64,000 bases of DNA from Microglena sp. YARC (GCA_022414725.1 CM039463.1:73142413-73206412), one strand, 5' to 3'; counted from the stretch's first letter, positions 1 to 9,491 are shown. The notes: a model not told the origin generated them from the sequence alone. A program made the numbers and translations.

Positions 1-882
1 GACACAGGTGCCGCCGTGATGCGAGAGGTCGGTCGCTCTGTGACTCAACACACGTGCCGCCGTGATGCGAGATGTCGCCATGTGACTCTGTGACTCTGTG
101 ACTCGACTCGACTCGACTCGACACAGATGCCGCCGTCCTTGATGAGAGTGGTCGCCGTTCCTCTAAAAACGAGTGTAAACGTAGTGAGTGGCATAATCCC
201 CCTCACCCAAATCCTGTGTAGTGCTGGCGGCGGTACAATCGATCGCCGGACATGATAAAAGACCCGACGATCCCCGTAACTGCATACTTTCCTTTTGTTT
301 TGTTTTCCTCTCTCTTCCTTCGAACACGACCGACCGACATCTTCCTCCTTTCCATAAGCAGCATCATTCATCGAGCCTCGAGTGAAGTGTGTGGCTCACG
401 CCCGACAGCATCGATGGGGATTGCCAAAACCCCGATGTCTGATAACACACTCGAGGTTGGCTAACCTCTCGGATCGATGAGAGTGCTATCAAGGTAGCCG
501 CCACCGCTTGCGAAGACGAGCAGTTCCTCTGTCAAAAGAGGAATCGTCAGACTCTCTCCTTCCAAGCTGTGAAAGTCTCCTGGGCACTCTGTACGATCCT
601 TGAGGGTTCCTTGAAGCCGCCTTAGTCCTTCCTTTGCTTCCATCCTTATTTTCTGAACGAATCTAGATAAGCATCATTATCATCGAGCCTGGAGACAGAT
701 GGACTAGAAAATGAGGATGCGCTTGCCGCCGTGGTGTCTTTTGGAGACGAGGACGAGGACATGTTTCCGCCGTTTGCATGTGGAGTCTGATTGATGGACG
801 ATGACAGTGTTCATCCCTTTGCGTGTGTTCGTACGTACGTGCGTGCGTTTGCTTGCATTCATTCATTCATTCTTTCGATTCT
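1..882. other. Non-coding left edge with short repeats
   Basis: No gene is supported here; the ORFs present are short, overlap on both strands and show no family signature. The stretch holds short repeats: two copies of a 'gccgccgtgatgcgag' motif near 10-70, a (GACTC)n run at about 81-122, a trace of an 'SKNECK'-coding fragment near 155-185 that recurs at 15390-16088 and 18447-18530, and gtac/cattcatt microsatellites around 825-875. The 'ttccgccgttt' motif near 760-778 recurs as a minisatellite at 15000-15230. Confidence 0.5.
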
Positions 883-2043
883 TTACACCAGCCTGTATCC
901 TTTGAAAACCCCTCGCAAATTTTCGTTTCCGCGGCTTTTGACGCGGCTTTGCTCTAGACACCTGACGCTTAGGTGACGTTCCAGGTCCGTCTTGATCGTG
1001 CTGAGTTTCCCGTTGAAATATTCGCATGTCTTGAAGCGTTCTTTGGCCTCCTTCAGCAGAAATGCGCTGTCCGGGCTGGCCGCGACGTGCTCTTCGACGA
1101 ACATAGCCACGGCGTCGTTCGCGTTCAAGTACATCGCACTGGTCTTCTTTAACGAATCGGGCATATCGAACGTGTACTCGTATGCAAACGCGTGTAGAAG
1201 GGTGCGTAGGAACTCCATGCGCATCGCGCCGTCTGCCTTGAATGACTCTACAAGCCCTGCGTCTCGTGGGAAGAGGAATTTGGCGGCGTCCGCATCATCC
1301 GCGTCCACAAACCGATTGATGTAGTCGCCCAATGCTATCTCCATGACTTCGAATAAGTTTGTCCTCCCGTTAGAGGCGGACGCGTTGGCGCCGGCGTGTA
1401 TGTGAAAGAGCTCTTGTCCGCTGTCTCCGTACAGCTGTCTAGCAAATGTGTGGATGAGTTGGTTGTCGTCGGGGTGCATCGTGTCCCAGTATTTCCGCAC
1501 GCGGTCTGCTGATTCCGCGCACACTGCGACATTGTAATCGAATCCCACGGACATGGAGACCATGTCCTCCGGATGCCCTTGACGGAAGACGCCGTTTTTG
1601 AGGTCCCACACGCCGTTGTTGAACCCTAAGAGGTTTGGGTCGGCGCCGAGTTTCTTCATGAAGTCCGGGTCGTAAAAGTGCTCGAGCATCTCTTTCAGGA
1701 CGTTGTTCTTGAAGGTCGTGTTCTGGAGGCGCTCGGTGATGTTCGCTAGCCGTTCCGCGGTCTCGTTCTTTGTGCTCGCGTTGCTCTGCATGTCGTAAGC
1801 TCTCTCCTTGTGCAGAGCGGTCATGAAGTGATCTCGAACAACGGTGGACAGCTCGTGCTTGACTTGGAACTTGGCGACCGTCTTCCATCGCCCGTCGAAT
1901 ACGTACCATAATAGCTTTCCGTTCGTGCTCCTCGCGGCGGCAGCGATGCGGTTTCCAAGTATTCGTTTTGCGATGCGTGCTATCTCGTTATGGCTCCCGT
2001 TGCACGCGCGGACGTCGTCCTCCTCCTCAATGTGTAGGAACAT
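883..2043 (-). CDS. D5-like primase-helicase family protein, helicase core degenerate
   Basis: Relative of the D5/SF3 replication ATPases of large DNA viruses, which unwind DNA at replication forks. From the upstream ATG at 2184 the ORF is 433 residues; I prefer the ATG at 2043 (MFLHIEEEDD) because residues 1-47 look like random sequence. Numbering from 2184, residues 184-217 carry the D5 signature (NLLGFNNGVWDL, FRQGHPED). Residues 250-288 align with the P-loop region, but the expected GxxGxGK[ST] reads NASASNGRTN, with the lysine replaced by arginine. The part that should follow (Walker B, sensor 1, arginine finger) is absent: residue 291 runs directly into the C-terminal helical and winged-helix part (MYLNANDAVAMF to FKGYRLV, 351-433). 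The frame stays open, so this is an in-frame loss, and ATPase activity is unlikely. It is divergent from the replication gene at 2609. Confidence 0.7.
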   Translation of the reverse strand: MFLHIEEEDDVRACNGSHNEIARIAKRILGNRIAAAARSTNGKLLWYVFDGRWKTVAKFQVKHELSTVVRDHFMTALHKERAYDMQSNASTKNETAERLANITERLQNTTFKNNVLKEMLEHFYDPDFMKKLGADPNLLGFNNGVWDLKNGVFRQGHPEDMVSMSVGFDYNVAVCAESADRVRKYWDTMHPDDNQLIHTFARQLYGDSGQELFHIHAGANASASNGRTNLFEVMEIALGDYINRFVDADDADAAKFLFPRDAGLVESFKADGAMRMEFLRTLLHAFAYEYTFDMPDSLKKTSAMYLNANDAVAMFVEEHVAASPDSAFLLKEAKERFKTCEYFNGKLSTIKTDLERHLSVRCLEQSRVKSRGNENLRGVFKGYRLV

Positions 2044-2250
2044 GACCGAACAATAATAAAATGTATGTTTGTGTGTGTCTTGCTGGCTGTGAAGAGGAGA
2101 ATAAGGTTCGATAAAGGGTTGCAACAGTTGTTTACACCACTTCCGCAAGACGATGAGTGACGATGATCCGCCACCGTGTGTCATGAATGGACGGTGTGGA
2201 TGCGACAGTTTTCCACAGTTTTGCGTGTGATTGACAGGTTTCTGCAGCTC

Positions 2251-2332
2251 AATTCCCCTACCCCACTCCGTGGGGCCCGCGATTCCCCTATCGATATACG
2301 AGATCTATTGTCTAGCAGACCTCTGCTTGACA
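2251..2332. repeat. Intergenic palindrome element, copy 1 of 4
   Basis: Starts with aattcccc, then CCCCACTCCGTGGGG (a hairpin) followed by CCCGCGATT. About 45 bp later comes a second palindrome, TAGCAGACCTCTGCTTGA. The same pair of motifs recurs at 16156-16238 and 18320-18399, and the first motif alone at 15279-15313. It lies in the divergent promoter region between the two replication genes. Confidence 0.6.
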
Positions 2333-2433
2333 TGTGATCACCGTTTGCGATTACTTTACCGGGTCTTCCTCATCCGTTAGTTCCCTTTTTTGGCAAAGTC
2401 TCATATAAGGAAATTGTGGGTGATTATTGTATT

Positions 2434-2457
2434 TTGGGCTTGTTGTTGCAAGCCCAA
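2434..2457. other. Perfect 9-bp hairpin between divergent genes
   Basis: TTGGGCTTG at 2434-2442 pairs perfectly with CAAGCCCAA at 2449-2457 across a TTGTTG loop. It lies about 150 bp upstream of the plus-strand replication gene. It could be a protein-binding palindrome, or part of a leader RNA. Confidence 0.45.
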
Positions 2458-2597
2458 GTGTTACAGTGATGGTGTACGCGAGTCATCAAATGAATCCAAT
2501 CCAATCCTCTGCCTTCAGAAACCAATAGAGTCATCGTTAAAGCAGGAGTCTGCTTTATAAATCAAAGTGGTTCATTTTAGTATTCCGTCGACTGTAG

Positions 2598-2604
2598 TAT
2601 AAAA
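2598..2604 (+). promoter_or_regulatory. TATA-like box next to replication gene start
   Basis: TATAAAA at 2598-2604 lies immediately before the first ATG (2609). If it is a true TATA box, transcription would begin inside the annotated ORF, and the second in-frame ATG (2651, MGSGSTT) would be the better start. Confidence 0.3.
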
Positions 2605-2608
2605 CAAC

Positions 2609-4903
2609 ATGTCACTAACATGTCACAAGATAACACTAAACCCATCACAAATGGGGTCAGGATCCACCACCAGTCTTTCTACTATCAGTAGTATTCCTTC
2701 TGGGCTCCGTTTGAGTCGTAGTCCTCCTGTGAACAAGCGTCCATCTTCTTCCGAGCATGAGGTCTTTTACTTGCACGAAAAGGTTGACCTCTCCAAAGTG
2801 GACTCCCTCTTGGACTCCCATGGCATGGTGGATCTCAAGATCAATGACCGTGATAAGTGGAAACAAATCGCGAGCACGTGCATGGTCGCCCGTTCCTTGG
2901 GAGGCTACGTTCCGGTTCGTTATTATATGCACGAGTCCCAGGATGGATATGGTCGCATGAAAAGTCGTGTTGATGCGACCGGCGTGTCCGCTGTTCCGTA
3001 TGTGAGGATGGGGCGGGAGGCCCGTGCTGTGCTCGCTGGCGATTTGTACTGGGATGTGGACATGGTCAATTGCCAACCGAGTTTCTTGTCCCAAAAGTGC
3101 CAGCAATACAAGATAAAATCACCACTCTTGGATCGCTATGTCACCGATCGTGAAGCTTCTCTCACCGAGGTCATGGATGCATGTGGTGTCACTCGCGAAG
3201 ACGCGAAGAATCTCTTCATCCGCCTCATTTTTTTGGGCAGCGTGGATGCGTGGACGACTGACTGTGGTCTAGAAGTTGATCGTAATCTTGTGCCTGTCTG
3301 GATCCACGCCCTCAAGAAAGAGCTCCGCGAGGTGGCAACCAATTTGATGGATTTGCCCATTTCAGAAGTTGAGATGATCGGCCAGATGGTTAAAAGCCGG
3401 TCCGCGTGTACTCCTGTCTCGTTTGGTTCTGAGCTCTCAAATTCCGGCGACCCTTTGGCCACTTTTATCGCCCTTTTCTTGCAGAGCATCGAACACGAAT
3501 GTGTTTCAGCACTCGTGCACGAAGTGCATGGTCATCATTACAGTGTTGGCGGCATCATCTACGACGGCATCTTGGTGGACAAGTGTGGTTGCATGCCCAT
3601 TCCTGATGATGACTTGCTTCTTCTCTTGGAAACTGGAGTGAGTCGACGCACCAGCTATACCATCAAACTCGCAGTCAAGCCTTTGTCACCCTCTCCGCAT
3701 TGGACGACCCCCCCTCCCCTTCAAGATACCTCCAATAATGCAGAATATGAGGATTGGATGAACGGAGCTGAGCTTCTCAGCTATGATGAAGTCAAATGCA
3801 ATTGGGAAAAGTCGGCGTTCAAGATCATCAACCAGGTCGTGTACGTGCGCATCGATGGGCAAGGTATCCGCCATGTCACATCTGAGAAGACTCTGCAAGA
3901 GGCGTTTCGTCACTTGGGATATGTCGACATTACGTTGCGCGACTCTGGGAGCGTTTCGGTAAGCCGGACACAACCATTCATTCCGAGGTGGATCAAAGAC
4001 ACATCTATCCGCAAGTATGATGACATGAAGCTTATGCCGCCCCCTATCGAGGTTGGAGGCAATGTCTACAATATTTGGAACGGTTTCGAAGTCGAACGCG
4101 ATGTGTCGTCACATGATGATTCAGTCATGGCCGACCATCCATCGGTCGAGGTCTTCATCGATTTCCTTCACACGTTGTGTGGCAATAACCAGGAGTGCAC
4201 GGATTACATCCTGAACTGGATCGCGCAAATCTTCCAACAACCTGCTCAGAAGACCGGGGTGGCAATCTTACTCAAGGGCGAGGAGGGCGTCGGCAAGAAT
4301 CGTGCCACCGACCTTTTGAGGGCGATGGTGGACGCCGACAAGTTCCTGCAAACTGCAACACCGGCAAACACGCTCTATGGTCGCTTCAATCGCCAACGTG
4401 AGGGGCGTTTCCTCATCGTCGTCAATGAGTCCAATGGACATGATAACTTTGCAGCCAACGATGTCATCAAGGACATGATCACATGTGATCAGTTTGAATG
4501 CGAGTCCAAAGGAGTCAATGCATACACCATGCAGTGTTTTTCTCGCTTCATCTTCACCACCAACAACGACAACTGCCTCCGAGTGAATCCTGATAACCGA
4601 AGGTATGTCATTATCGAGACATCGTCTGTGCTGAAGGGTAACACTGAGTACTTCAACCACCTTTCGGGGCTGATCGACGATGCAGAGTCCAGAGTCGCGT
4701 TTTACAAGTTCTTGATGGCAAGGGACATCAAGGGCGTCGAATGGATACGGTCTAGGCCTGCAACCACCTACATGTCGCAAATGGTCTCCATGAATCTTCC
4801 GTACGAGCACCAATTCATCTTGCACATGATCCAGGGTCTGAGCGTCGAGCATAACAACGTGGTCGACAGTATCATCGATTATTCTCCCTCTGTGAGCATC
4901 TAG
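2609..4903 (+). CDS. Replication protein: family-A-polymerase-like domain fused to SF3 helicase
   Basis: A 764-residue protein that would both prime or copy DNA and unwind it. The N-terminal half shows a family-A-polymerase-like arrangement: motif A as DVDMVNCQPS (D151), motif B as RxxxKx9G (R196, K200) and motif C as IIYDGILVD (D319). The C-terminal half is an SF3 helicase: Walker A GEEGVGK (557-563), Walker B LIVVNE (E607), sensor-1 FTTNN (N652) and an arginine-finger-like PDNRR (664-665). Pol-A-like plus SF3 fusions are known from virophages and Polinton-like viruses; assigning it there is inference. The ORF stops at TAG 4901-4903, but the same frame continues with a typical C-terminal winged-helix sequence until a Copia element interrupts it at 5081. 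The first ATG sits 5 bp after a TATA-like box, so M15 (2651) may be the true start. Confidence 0.75.
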   Translation: MSLTCHKITLNPSQMGSGSTTSLSTISSIPSGLRLSRSPPVNKRPSSSEHEVFYLHEKVDLSKVDSLLDSHGMVDLKINDRDKWKQIASTCMVARSLGGYVPVRYYMHESQDGYGRMKSRVDATGVSAVPYVRMGREARAVLAGDLYWDVDMVNCQPSFLSQKCQQYKIKSPLLDRYVTDREASLTEVMDACGVTREDAKNLFIRLIFLGSVDAWTTDCGLEVDRNLVPVWIHALKKELREVATNLMDLPISEVEMIGQMVKSRSACTPVSFGSELSNSGDPLATFIALFLQSIEHECVSALVHEVHGHHYSVGGIIYDGILVDKCGCMPIPDDDLLLLLETGVSRRTSYTIKLAVKPLSPSPHWTTPPPLQDTSNNAEYEDWMNGAELLSYDEVKCNWEKSAFKIINQVVYVRIDGQGIRHVTSEKTLQEAFRHLGYVDITLRDSGSVSVSRTQPFIPRWIKDTSIRKYDDMKLMPPPIEVGGNVYNIWNGFEVERDVSSHDDSVMADHPSVEVFIDFLHTLCGNNQECTDYILNWIAQIFQQPAQKTGVAILLKGEEGVGKNRATDLLRAMVDADKFLQTATPANTLYGRFNRQREGRFLIVVNESNGHDNFAANDVIKDMITCDQFECESKGVNAYTMQCFSRFIFTTNNDNCLRVNPDNRRYVIIETSSVLKGNTEYFNHLSGLIDDAESRVAFYKFLMARDIKGVEWIRSRPATTYMSQMVSMNLPYEHQFILHMIQGLSVEHNNVVDSIIDYSPSVSI

Positions 4904-5080
4904 GCGGAGACCTTGTTCGACCAGTTCAATGACTGGCTATCCACGATCCGTGCTTCTGATAAGCATGAAACCAACTTGATCAAGTTTGGTCTCAAGATGT
5001 CCAAGCTCGTGCGTGATGATACAAAGAACCTGGGCTTGAGGGGCATCTCCAAGAATCGCACCAACACTGGGGCTGTTTAC
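4904..5080 (+). pseudogene. Readthrough part of replication gene after TAG
   Basis: In frame with 2609-4903 after the single TAG. It encodes 59 residues, including FDQFNDWL and GLRGISKNR, like the C-terminal winged-helix end of D5/SF3 helicases. The frame runs exactly to the Copia insertion point after codon TAC 5078-5080. Confidence 0.7.
5076..5080. repeat. Target-site duplication TTTAC, left
   Basis: TTTAC lies directly before the LTR (TATCAGC...) and again directly after the other LTR at 12125-12129. A 5-bp duplication is the size expected for Copia integrases. Confidence 0.85.
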
Positions 5081-5464
5081 TATCAGCTAGAAAGCACTTC
5101 GAAGAGTGGACAGAGATGTATGCAGCGGAGACAGACGCGCCAATCTATACACGGAGACAAGAAATAGCGTTACAAGGACAGGCGGACGCCAAAGAACACC
5201 AGCGGTGGGAGAGGCGGACGTCTGTAACCTGACTAGACCCTAAGTCAGGAATCTTAAGCCAGGCACCGGCTATACAGAGTGTGTCAGTGAGAGACCGATG
5301 ACGCAGTCAACAGGAAGCTGTCACCGTGTCATGAAGGATGACACAGTCTACGGGAAGCTGACACAGTACAGACAGAAACACTGTCTGGGCCGATAGTTCT
5401 AAGGAAGTACATAAGTAGTCACCAAGTCATAAAACGCGTGAGAGCACCGCAATTCATGCTGACA
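5081..5464 (-). repeat. Copia element 1, 3' LTR
   Basis: A 384-bp direct repeat of 11741-12124, nearly identical to it. On the element strand it begins TGTCAGC and ends GCTGATA. Confidence 0.92.
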
Positions 5465-5474
5465 CTCCACCTAT
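5465..5474 (-). promoter_or_regulatory. Polypurine tract of Copia element 1
   Basis: Reads ATAGGTGGAG on the element strand, directly before the 3' LTR. The same purine tract precedes the 3' LTR of Copia element 2 (28873-28882). This is the expected plus-strand DNA primer. Confidence 0.5.
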
Positions 5475-5786
5475 GACACAGGTGACATACAATACTACCT
5501 CTCCACCTATGGCACTGGGGACATAAAACTATATGTAACATATATAAAAAAAAAAAATCAAAGAACTCCGAAAAAATCGAGAGAACTTCAAATGGAACCC
5601 AAAGGGTTATAGGAAGGAATGAAACAAGGCAAAAAATTATAAAACAATTTGCCAAGCTAGAAAGAGATGGAAAACTAATATCAAAAATGGGTAACAACGG
5701 TATAGAAAACCCGATCCGGGAATAGGAACCTAATGCCAAACTTTGATAACTAAAAGAAACTAATATGACCAAATGCAAGGATGACC
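5475..5786 (-). other. Copia 3' untranslated region
   Basis: Non-coding, A-rich on the plus strand, including an A-run at about 5548-5560. Parts (for example around 5705-5735) match 28400-28470 of Copia element 2, so this is shared 3' UTR of the family. Confidence 0.6.
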
Positions 5787-6506
5787 CTAAGAAGAAGCGG
5801 TCATACCTAACATGCGGACAAACCTCCAGAACACAGCAGGATCAAGGGGCTTGGTGAAGGGGTCAGCACAGTTATCCACGGTGTTAACATAGGCAACATC
5901 CAGTGAACCATCCTCCACCAGCTCCTTGATGTAGTGATGAATAACATCAATGTGCTTGCTGCGAGGCAGGAGCTGCCAGTCTTTGGCCCAACTTAGAGAC
6001 CCTAAGTTGTCACCCTGAATGGTAACCAAAGCACAAGGCAGACCCAGATCCACCCTCAATTTCTTCAACCATTGTACCTCCCTGGCAGCCTGGGACAGGG
6101 CCTGATACTCAGCCTCACTAGAGCTAATGGCAACAGTAGGCTGCCTCTTGCTCATCCAGTTCATTATGCACCCCCCAGCTAGCACAGCAAAGCCAGTCTG
6201 AGACCGCCTGTCAGACCCATCATCAGCAAAGGATGAGTCACTAAAGACAGTAAAAGAGAACTCAGGGTTGTGGGTGTAAGTGAGACCCAGGTGGGAATGT
6301 GTTCTCAAATACAAGAGCAACCGCTTGGCAGCCCCCCAGAGAGGGACGGTAGGGTGAGCAGAAAACCTGGACAGGTAGCTCACAGCAAAAGAAATATCAG
6401 GCCTGGTGCAAGTAGCCAGGTATAGCAAAGCACCCACAAGAGAGAGGTACTGGCTATTAGACGGCAGGGGTTCTCCAGGGGCGTCAGAAACGGTGGACTT
6501 GGCCAT
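5787..6506 (-). CDS. Copia RNase H domain (end of pol)
   Basis: RNase H degrades the RNA of the RNA:DNA hybrid during reverse transcription. This 239-residue reading part starts in the connection region after RT (YLSLVGALLYLATCTRPD) and contains the Copia RNase H sequence: FSDSSFADD (D90), ISSSEAEYQAL (about 128-137), QGDN, and the terminal SKHIDVIHHYIKE / DPFTKPL block. It ends at TAG 5787-5789. It lies in a different frame from the RT reading part (6380-7879). The two overlap, and the protein homology crosses frames near 6555, so they were one polyprotein before a one-base indel. Confidence 0.88.
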   Translation of the reverse strand: MAKSTVSDAPGEPLPSNSQYLSLVGALLYLATCTRPDISFAVSYLSRFSAHPTVPLWGAAKRLLLYLRTHSHLGLTYTHNPEFSFTVFSDSSFADDGSDRRSQTGFAVLAGGCIMNWMSKRQPTVAISSSEAEYQALSQAAREVQWLKKLRVDLGLPCALVTIQGDNLGSLSWAKDWQLLPRSKHIDVIHHYIKELVEDGSLDVAYVNTVDNCADPFTKPLDPAVFWRFVRMLGMTASS

Positions 6507-7879
6507 GGGGGCAGCAAACCTGGGTGGGGCAGCATCAGTAAGACCAAACTGCTCACCAGATCAACAATGTAGGTGTGCTGAGAGATGTTGATCTGAACAC
6601 ACCTGCCTTCAGAATCAAGTGTAACATGCATGTCCAAAGAGAGGAACTGAACCGGAACACCCATCTCTTTGACCTCCCAGCCAGCCTTTTCCATAGCCTG
6701 GATAAGCAACACATACCTATCCAGCTCACTAAAAGCACAGATAAAATCATCAACATAGGTCAGAACATAGCTCCACCCACCATCAGAATCCTTCCTAAAA
6801 TACAGAGCAGGTTCAGCCTTGCACATAGTGAAGCCGTGTGCAACCAGAACCCGCTTGACATCCCTACTCCAAGCCCTGGGTGCCTGCTTCAATCCATAAA
6901 GAGACTTGAGCAGCTTGCACACAAGGGGAACACCGTTAGGACCAAGGTGCTGAAAGCCCTCAGGCTGGCGGCAGTACAGGTCCAGACCAGGTTCCAGCTT
7001 AGCGTTCAGAAATGCAGTTTTGATGTCCAGCTGCCGAACAAACATCTTTCTATGAGTGATGGCAGCCAGGAGCACCCGAAGACCTGCTTTAGAGGAGACA
7101 GGGGCATATACGTCATGAAAATCCAGCCCAGGACGTTGCAGAAAGCCACGTACCACAAAACGTGCCTTGAAGCGTATAGAACCATCAACCCCAATCTTCT
7201 TCACAAATAACCACCTGCCTGACAGGATCTTTTGCTTACGAGGCTGTGGAGTGAGTACCCATGTACCATGGGCATGTAGGGAAGCCATCTCATCCTTCAT
7301 AGCAAGAAGCCATTGATCCTTGTCAGGGTTGGTAGGGAGCATGGCAGCTTTATAGGTTAGTTCAGTGGAGGGGGCAACAGATGCTCCCACGTACAAGCAG
7401 TTTACTTGTACATGAGCAGCGGGGATATCAGCAGTATCAGCAGTAACCGGTAGTAGAGCCCCCAGTGCAGAACTACTGCCTGGTTGAACAGGGCCGGCAT
7501 TATTTGCCTCTAATTCAACGAAGCCTGGGTCGACCGGAACACCCCAGCCATACGCAGTATCGGAGCCTGACCAATGATCAAGATCATCACTTGCACTATC
7601 GGCAAAGGCTACATCATCACCCGGGCTCCCGATTAATCTATCAGGAACGGCAGGAGGCGAAGCGCTCACCAACCCCTTCGAGCCATCCAAGATGATTGGA
7701 GCAGGGTGACTATTAGACAATGGACCTATAAGAGGCTCCACTATGATCTGAGATTGTCGTAATCCTAGAGCTTCACCGACGGAATTTGACACAGAGGAGG
7801 GCCTGGCGACCCCCTGAGATTCGGCTAAGATTTTTATCCGTAGGAACTGCAGAACCTCGCCCGCCCAGTGCATTCTCAC
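6380..7879 (-). CDS. Copia reverse transcriptase
   Basis: Reverse transcriptase copies element RNA into DNA. Residues 1-175 are the variable hinge after integrase. RT runs from about 185 to 430: WLLAMKDEM, GRWLFVKK, FKARFVVRGF, motif A QLDIKTAFLNA (283-293), SLYGLKQAPRAW and the catalytic YVDD (375-378). After about residue 430 the frame leaves RT homology, because the correct frame continues in 5787-6506. At the N-terminal end, homology to the integrase ORF is joined through an A-run near 7834-7838 that is one base longer than in Copia element 2, so the frameshift is directly visible. Confidence 0.9.
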   Translation of the reverse strand: MRMHWAGEVLQFLRIKILAESQGVARPSSVSNSVGEALGLRQSQIIVEPLIGPLSNSHPAPIILDGSKGLVSASPPAVPDRLIGSPGDDVAFADSASDDLDHWSGSDTAYGWGVPVDPGFVELEANNAGPVQPGSSSALGALLPVTADTADIPAAHVQVNCLYVGASVAPSTELTYKAAMLPTNPDKDQWLLAMKDEMASLHAHGTWVLTPQPRKQKILSGRWLFVKKIGVDGSIRFKARFVVRGFLQRPGLDFHDVYAPVSSKAGLRVLLAAITHRKMFVRQLDIKTAFLNAKLEPGLDLYCRQPEGFQHLGPNGVPLVCKLLKSLYGLKQAPRAWSRDVKRVLVAHGFTMCKAEPALYFRKDSDGGWSYVLTYVDDFICAFSELDRYVLLIQAMEKAGWEVKEMGVPVQFLSLDMHVTLDSEGRCVQINISQHTYIVDLVSSLVLLMLPHPGLLPPWPSPPFLTPLENPCRLIASTSLLWVLCYTWLLAPGLIFLLL

Positions 7880-9446
7880 GCAATACAGTACCAGCAGCCC
7901 CTGACCTGGGACGCAGAATCATCCTATGGCCAGGACAGTGGTCAACAATTGGGGAAAGCAAAGGATCTAAGGAATGGCCCGCAGCCTCAGGCATGTGTCC
8001 GTTGATAGCGGCAGGGATGCTAGAAACATACGGCGACCCGTCATAGGGAGGAAGCCCAGGAATACAGTTATAGCTAAACTGTTCATAGAAGAGTACATCA
8101 CGACTCTCTACTACCTGGCGCAACTTAGGAACCCAAATAAAATAACCCTTACTCACCAGAGAATACCCAACCAGTCTACTAGATAACGCCCTTTCGTCCA
8201 GCTTGTTACGTTTCTTCCCATTGACTAACGTGACATAGCAGGGGCATCCAAACACACGTAACAACGACACATCAGGCATCACCCCATAAAACAACTCATA
8301 AGGTGTCTTGCGTCCCTGATTGGGCAGTCGGTTACGAAGGTAACAAGCAGCTAGGAAGGCATAAGGCCAGAAAGACTTAGCTAGCTTTGATTCCAGGTGG
8401 ATACTCCTAGCTATAGACTGCAAGACCCCATTATACCTTTCCACAGTTGCGTTCTGCTGGGCAGTGTACACCAACGATAACTCATGTACTGCCCCAACCG
8501 ATATCAGCCAATCCTCGAACCATTTAACTATAAACTCCTTGGCCCTGTCAGATCTCAGACACTTAAAGGCAAACCCCTGCAGCTGATTTGACCATCTGAG
8601 GATGATAGTTTGGACTGCTAAGGGAGCTTCATCCCTGGTCCTCAAGCACAATACTTCAGCAAAGCCAGAGAATTGGTCTATGAGGCACAGGATGTAAAAC
8701 TCCCCACGCAGACCCCTAATATGAACTGGTCCCATTATATCCAAGTGAAGTCGTTGGAGAGGTGCACGGATCTCAGTTTTGCTTTCTTTAGGAAAAGGGA
8801 GACGTTTGCCCTTAGCCTTGTGACAAGCATCACATGGGATCTTACCCAACTTTTGCACTTGACCCAGACTGAGGGGTAAGTTCTTAACCATACCACTCTT
8901 GACAAGTTTGTGTAAGGCACTATAGCCGGGATGACCCAACCGCCTATGCCACAACCATGCAGGAGTGGTAGGGAGAACAACTCCACCGTCCTCATCAACA
9001 TCAAGTGCAAACGCTGGATAATTGTCAGCAACTCTTAAACAACGACTGGAGGTGTGACAAGGCCTACATGCAAACTTGTACACACCATCACTGGAGGCAG
9101 GGAAGGACCAGAGAACAGAAGAGCCCTGAGTGGCAGTGCAACTAAGACTATCAAAAGAAACCTGGCAGTGGAGAGAATGAGCCACAGCATTTACTGACAG
9201 GAGATTCACCGGACAGTGAGGGATATAAAGAACATTGGTAAGAGTGATTGATGTTGGTAACCAATCACTACATAACACAATGGATCCCTTACCCTCTGAC
9301 CGTTGAATCACCCCGTCACCAAATCGAACCGTAGGCCCAACAGCAGAAGATTCAAACACAGTGAACAAAGACTTATCACCCGTGATTGACATTCCAGCTC
9401 CAGAGTCCACATGCCAGACACCCTCAGAAAGACTAGGGCTACACAC
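7773..9446 (-). CDS. Copia protease and integrase
   Basis: Processes the polyprotein and inserts the cDNA. Aspartic protease active site WHVDSGAG (D14-G16). The GAG-pre-integrase zinc finger has H167/H171 (HRRLGH) and C205/C208 (CDACHKAKG). The integrase catalytic triad is D236 (LHLDIMGP), D300 (LRSDRAKEF) and E336 (NATVERYNG), followed by RLPNQGRKTPYELFYG and VFGCPCYV. The frame is the same as gag upstream, separated only by TAG 9492-9494. It ends at TGA 7773-7775 a few codons after the A-run frameshift, where the RT frame takes over. Confidence 0.92.
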   Translation of the reverse strand: MCSPSLSEGVWHVDSGAGMSITGDKSLFTVFESSAVGPTVRFGDGVIQRSEGKGSIVLCSDWLPTSITLTNVLYIPHCPVNLLSVNAVAHSLHCQVSFDSLSCTATQGSSVLWSFPASSDGVYKFACRPCHTSSRCLRVADNYPAFALDVDEDGGVVLPTTPAWLWHRRLGHPGYSALHKLVKSGMVKNLPLSLGQVQKLGKIPCDACHKAKGKRLPFPKESKTEIRAPLQRLHLDIMGPVHIRGLRGEFYILCLIDQFSGFAEVLCLRTRDEAPLAVQTIILRWSNQLQGFAFKCLRSDRAKEFIVKWFEDWLISVGAVHELSLVYTAQQNATVERYNGVLQSIARSIHLESKLAKSFWPYAFLAACYLRNRLPNQGRKTPYELFYGVMPDVSLLRVFGCPCYVTLVNGKKRNKLDERALSSRLVGYSLVSKGYFIWVPKLRQVVESRDVLFYEQFSYNCIPGLPPYDGSPYVSSIPAAINGHMPEAAGHSLDPLLSPIVDHCPGHRMILRPRSGAAGTVLRENALGGRGSAVPTDKNLSRISGGRQALLCVKFRR

Positions 9447-9491
9447 GTTAGAGAACTTCGTAGTGCAAGAGAATAGGACAGAGCGTACCTC

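Noticed and set aside
45..643. ORFs at 45-371, 252-464 and 461-643
   Set aside because: Short, mutually overlapping on opposite strands, low-complexity translation of repeats, no motif.
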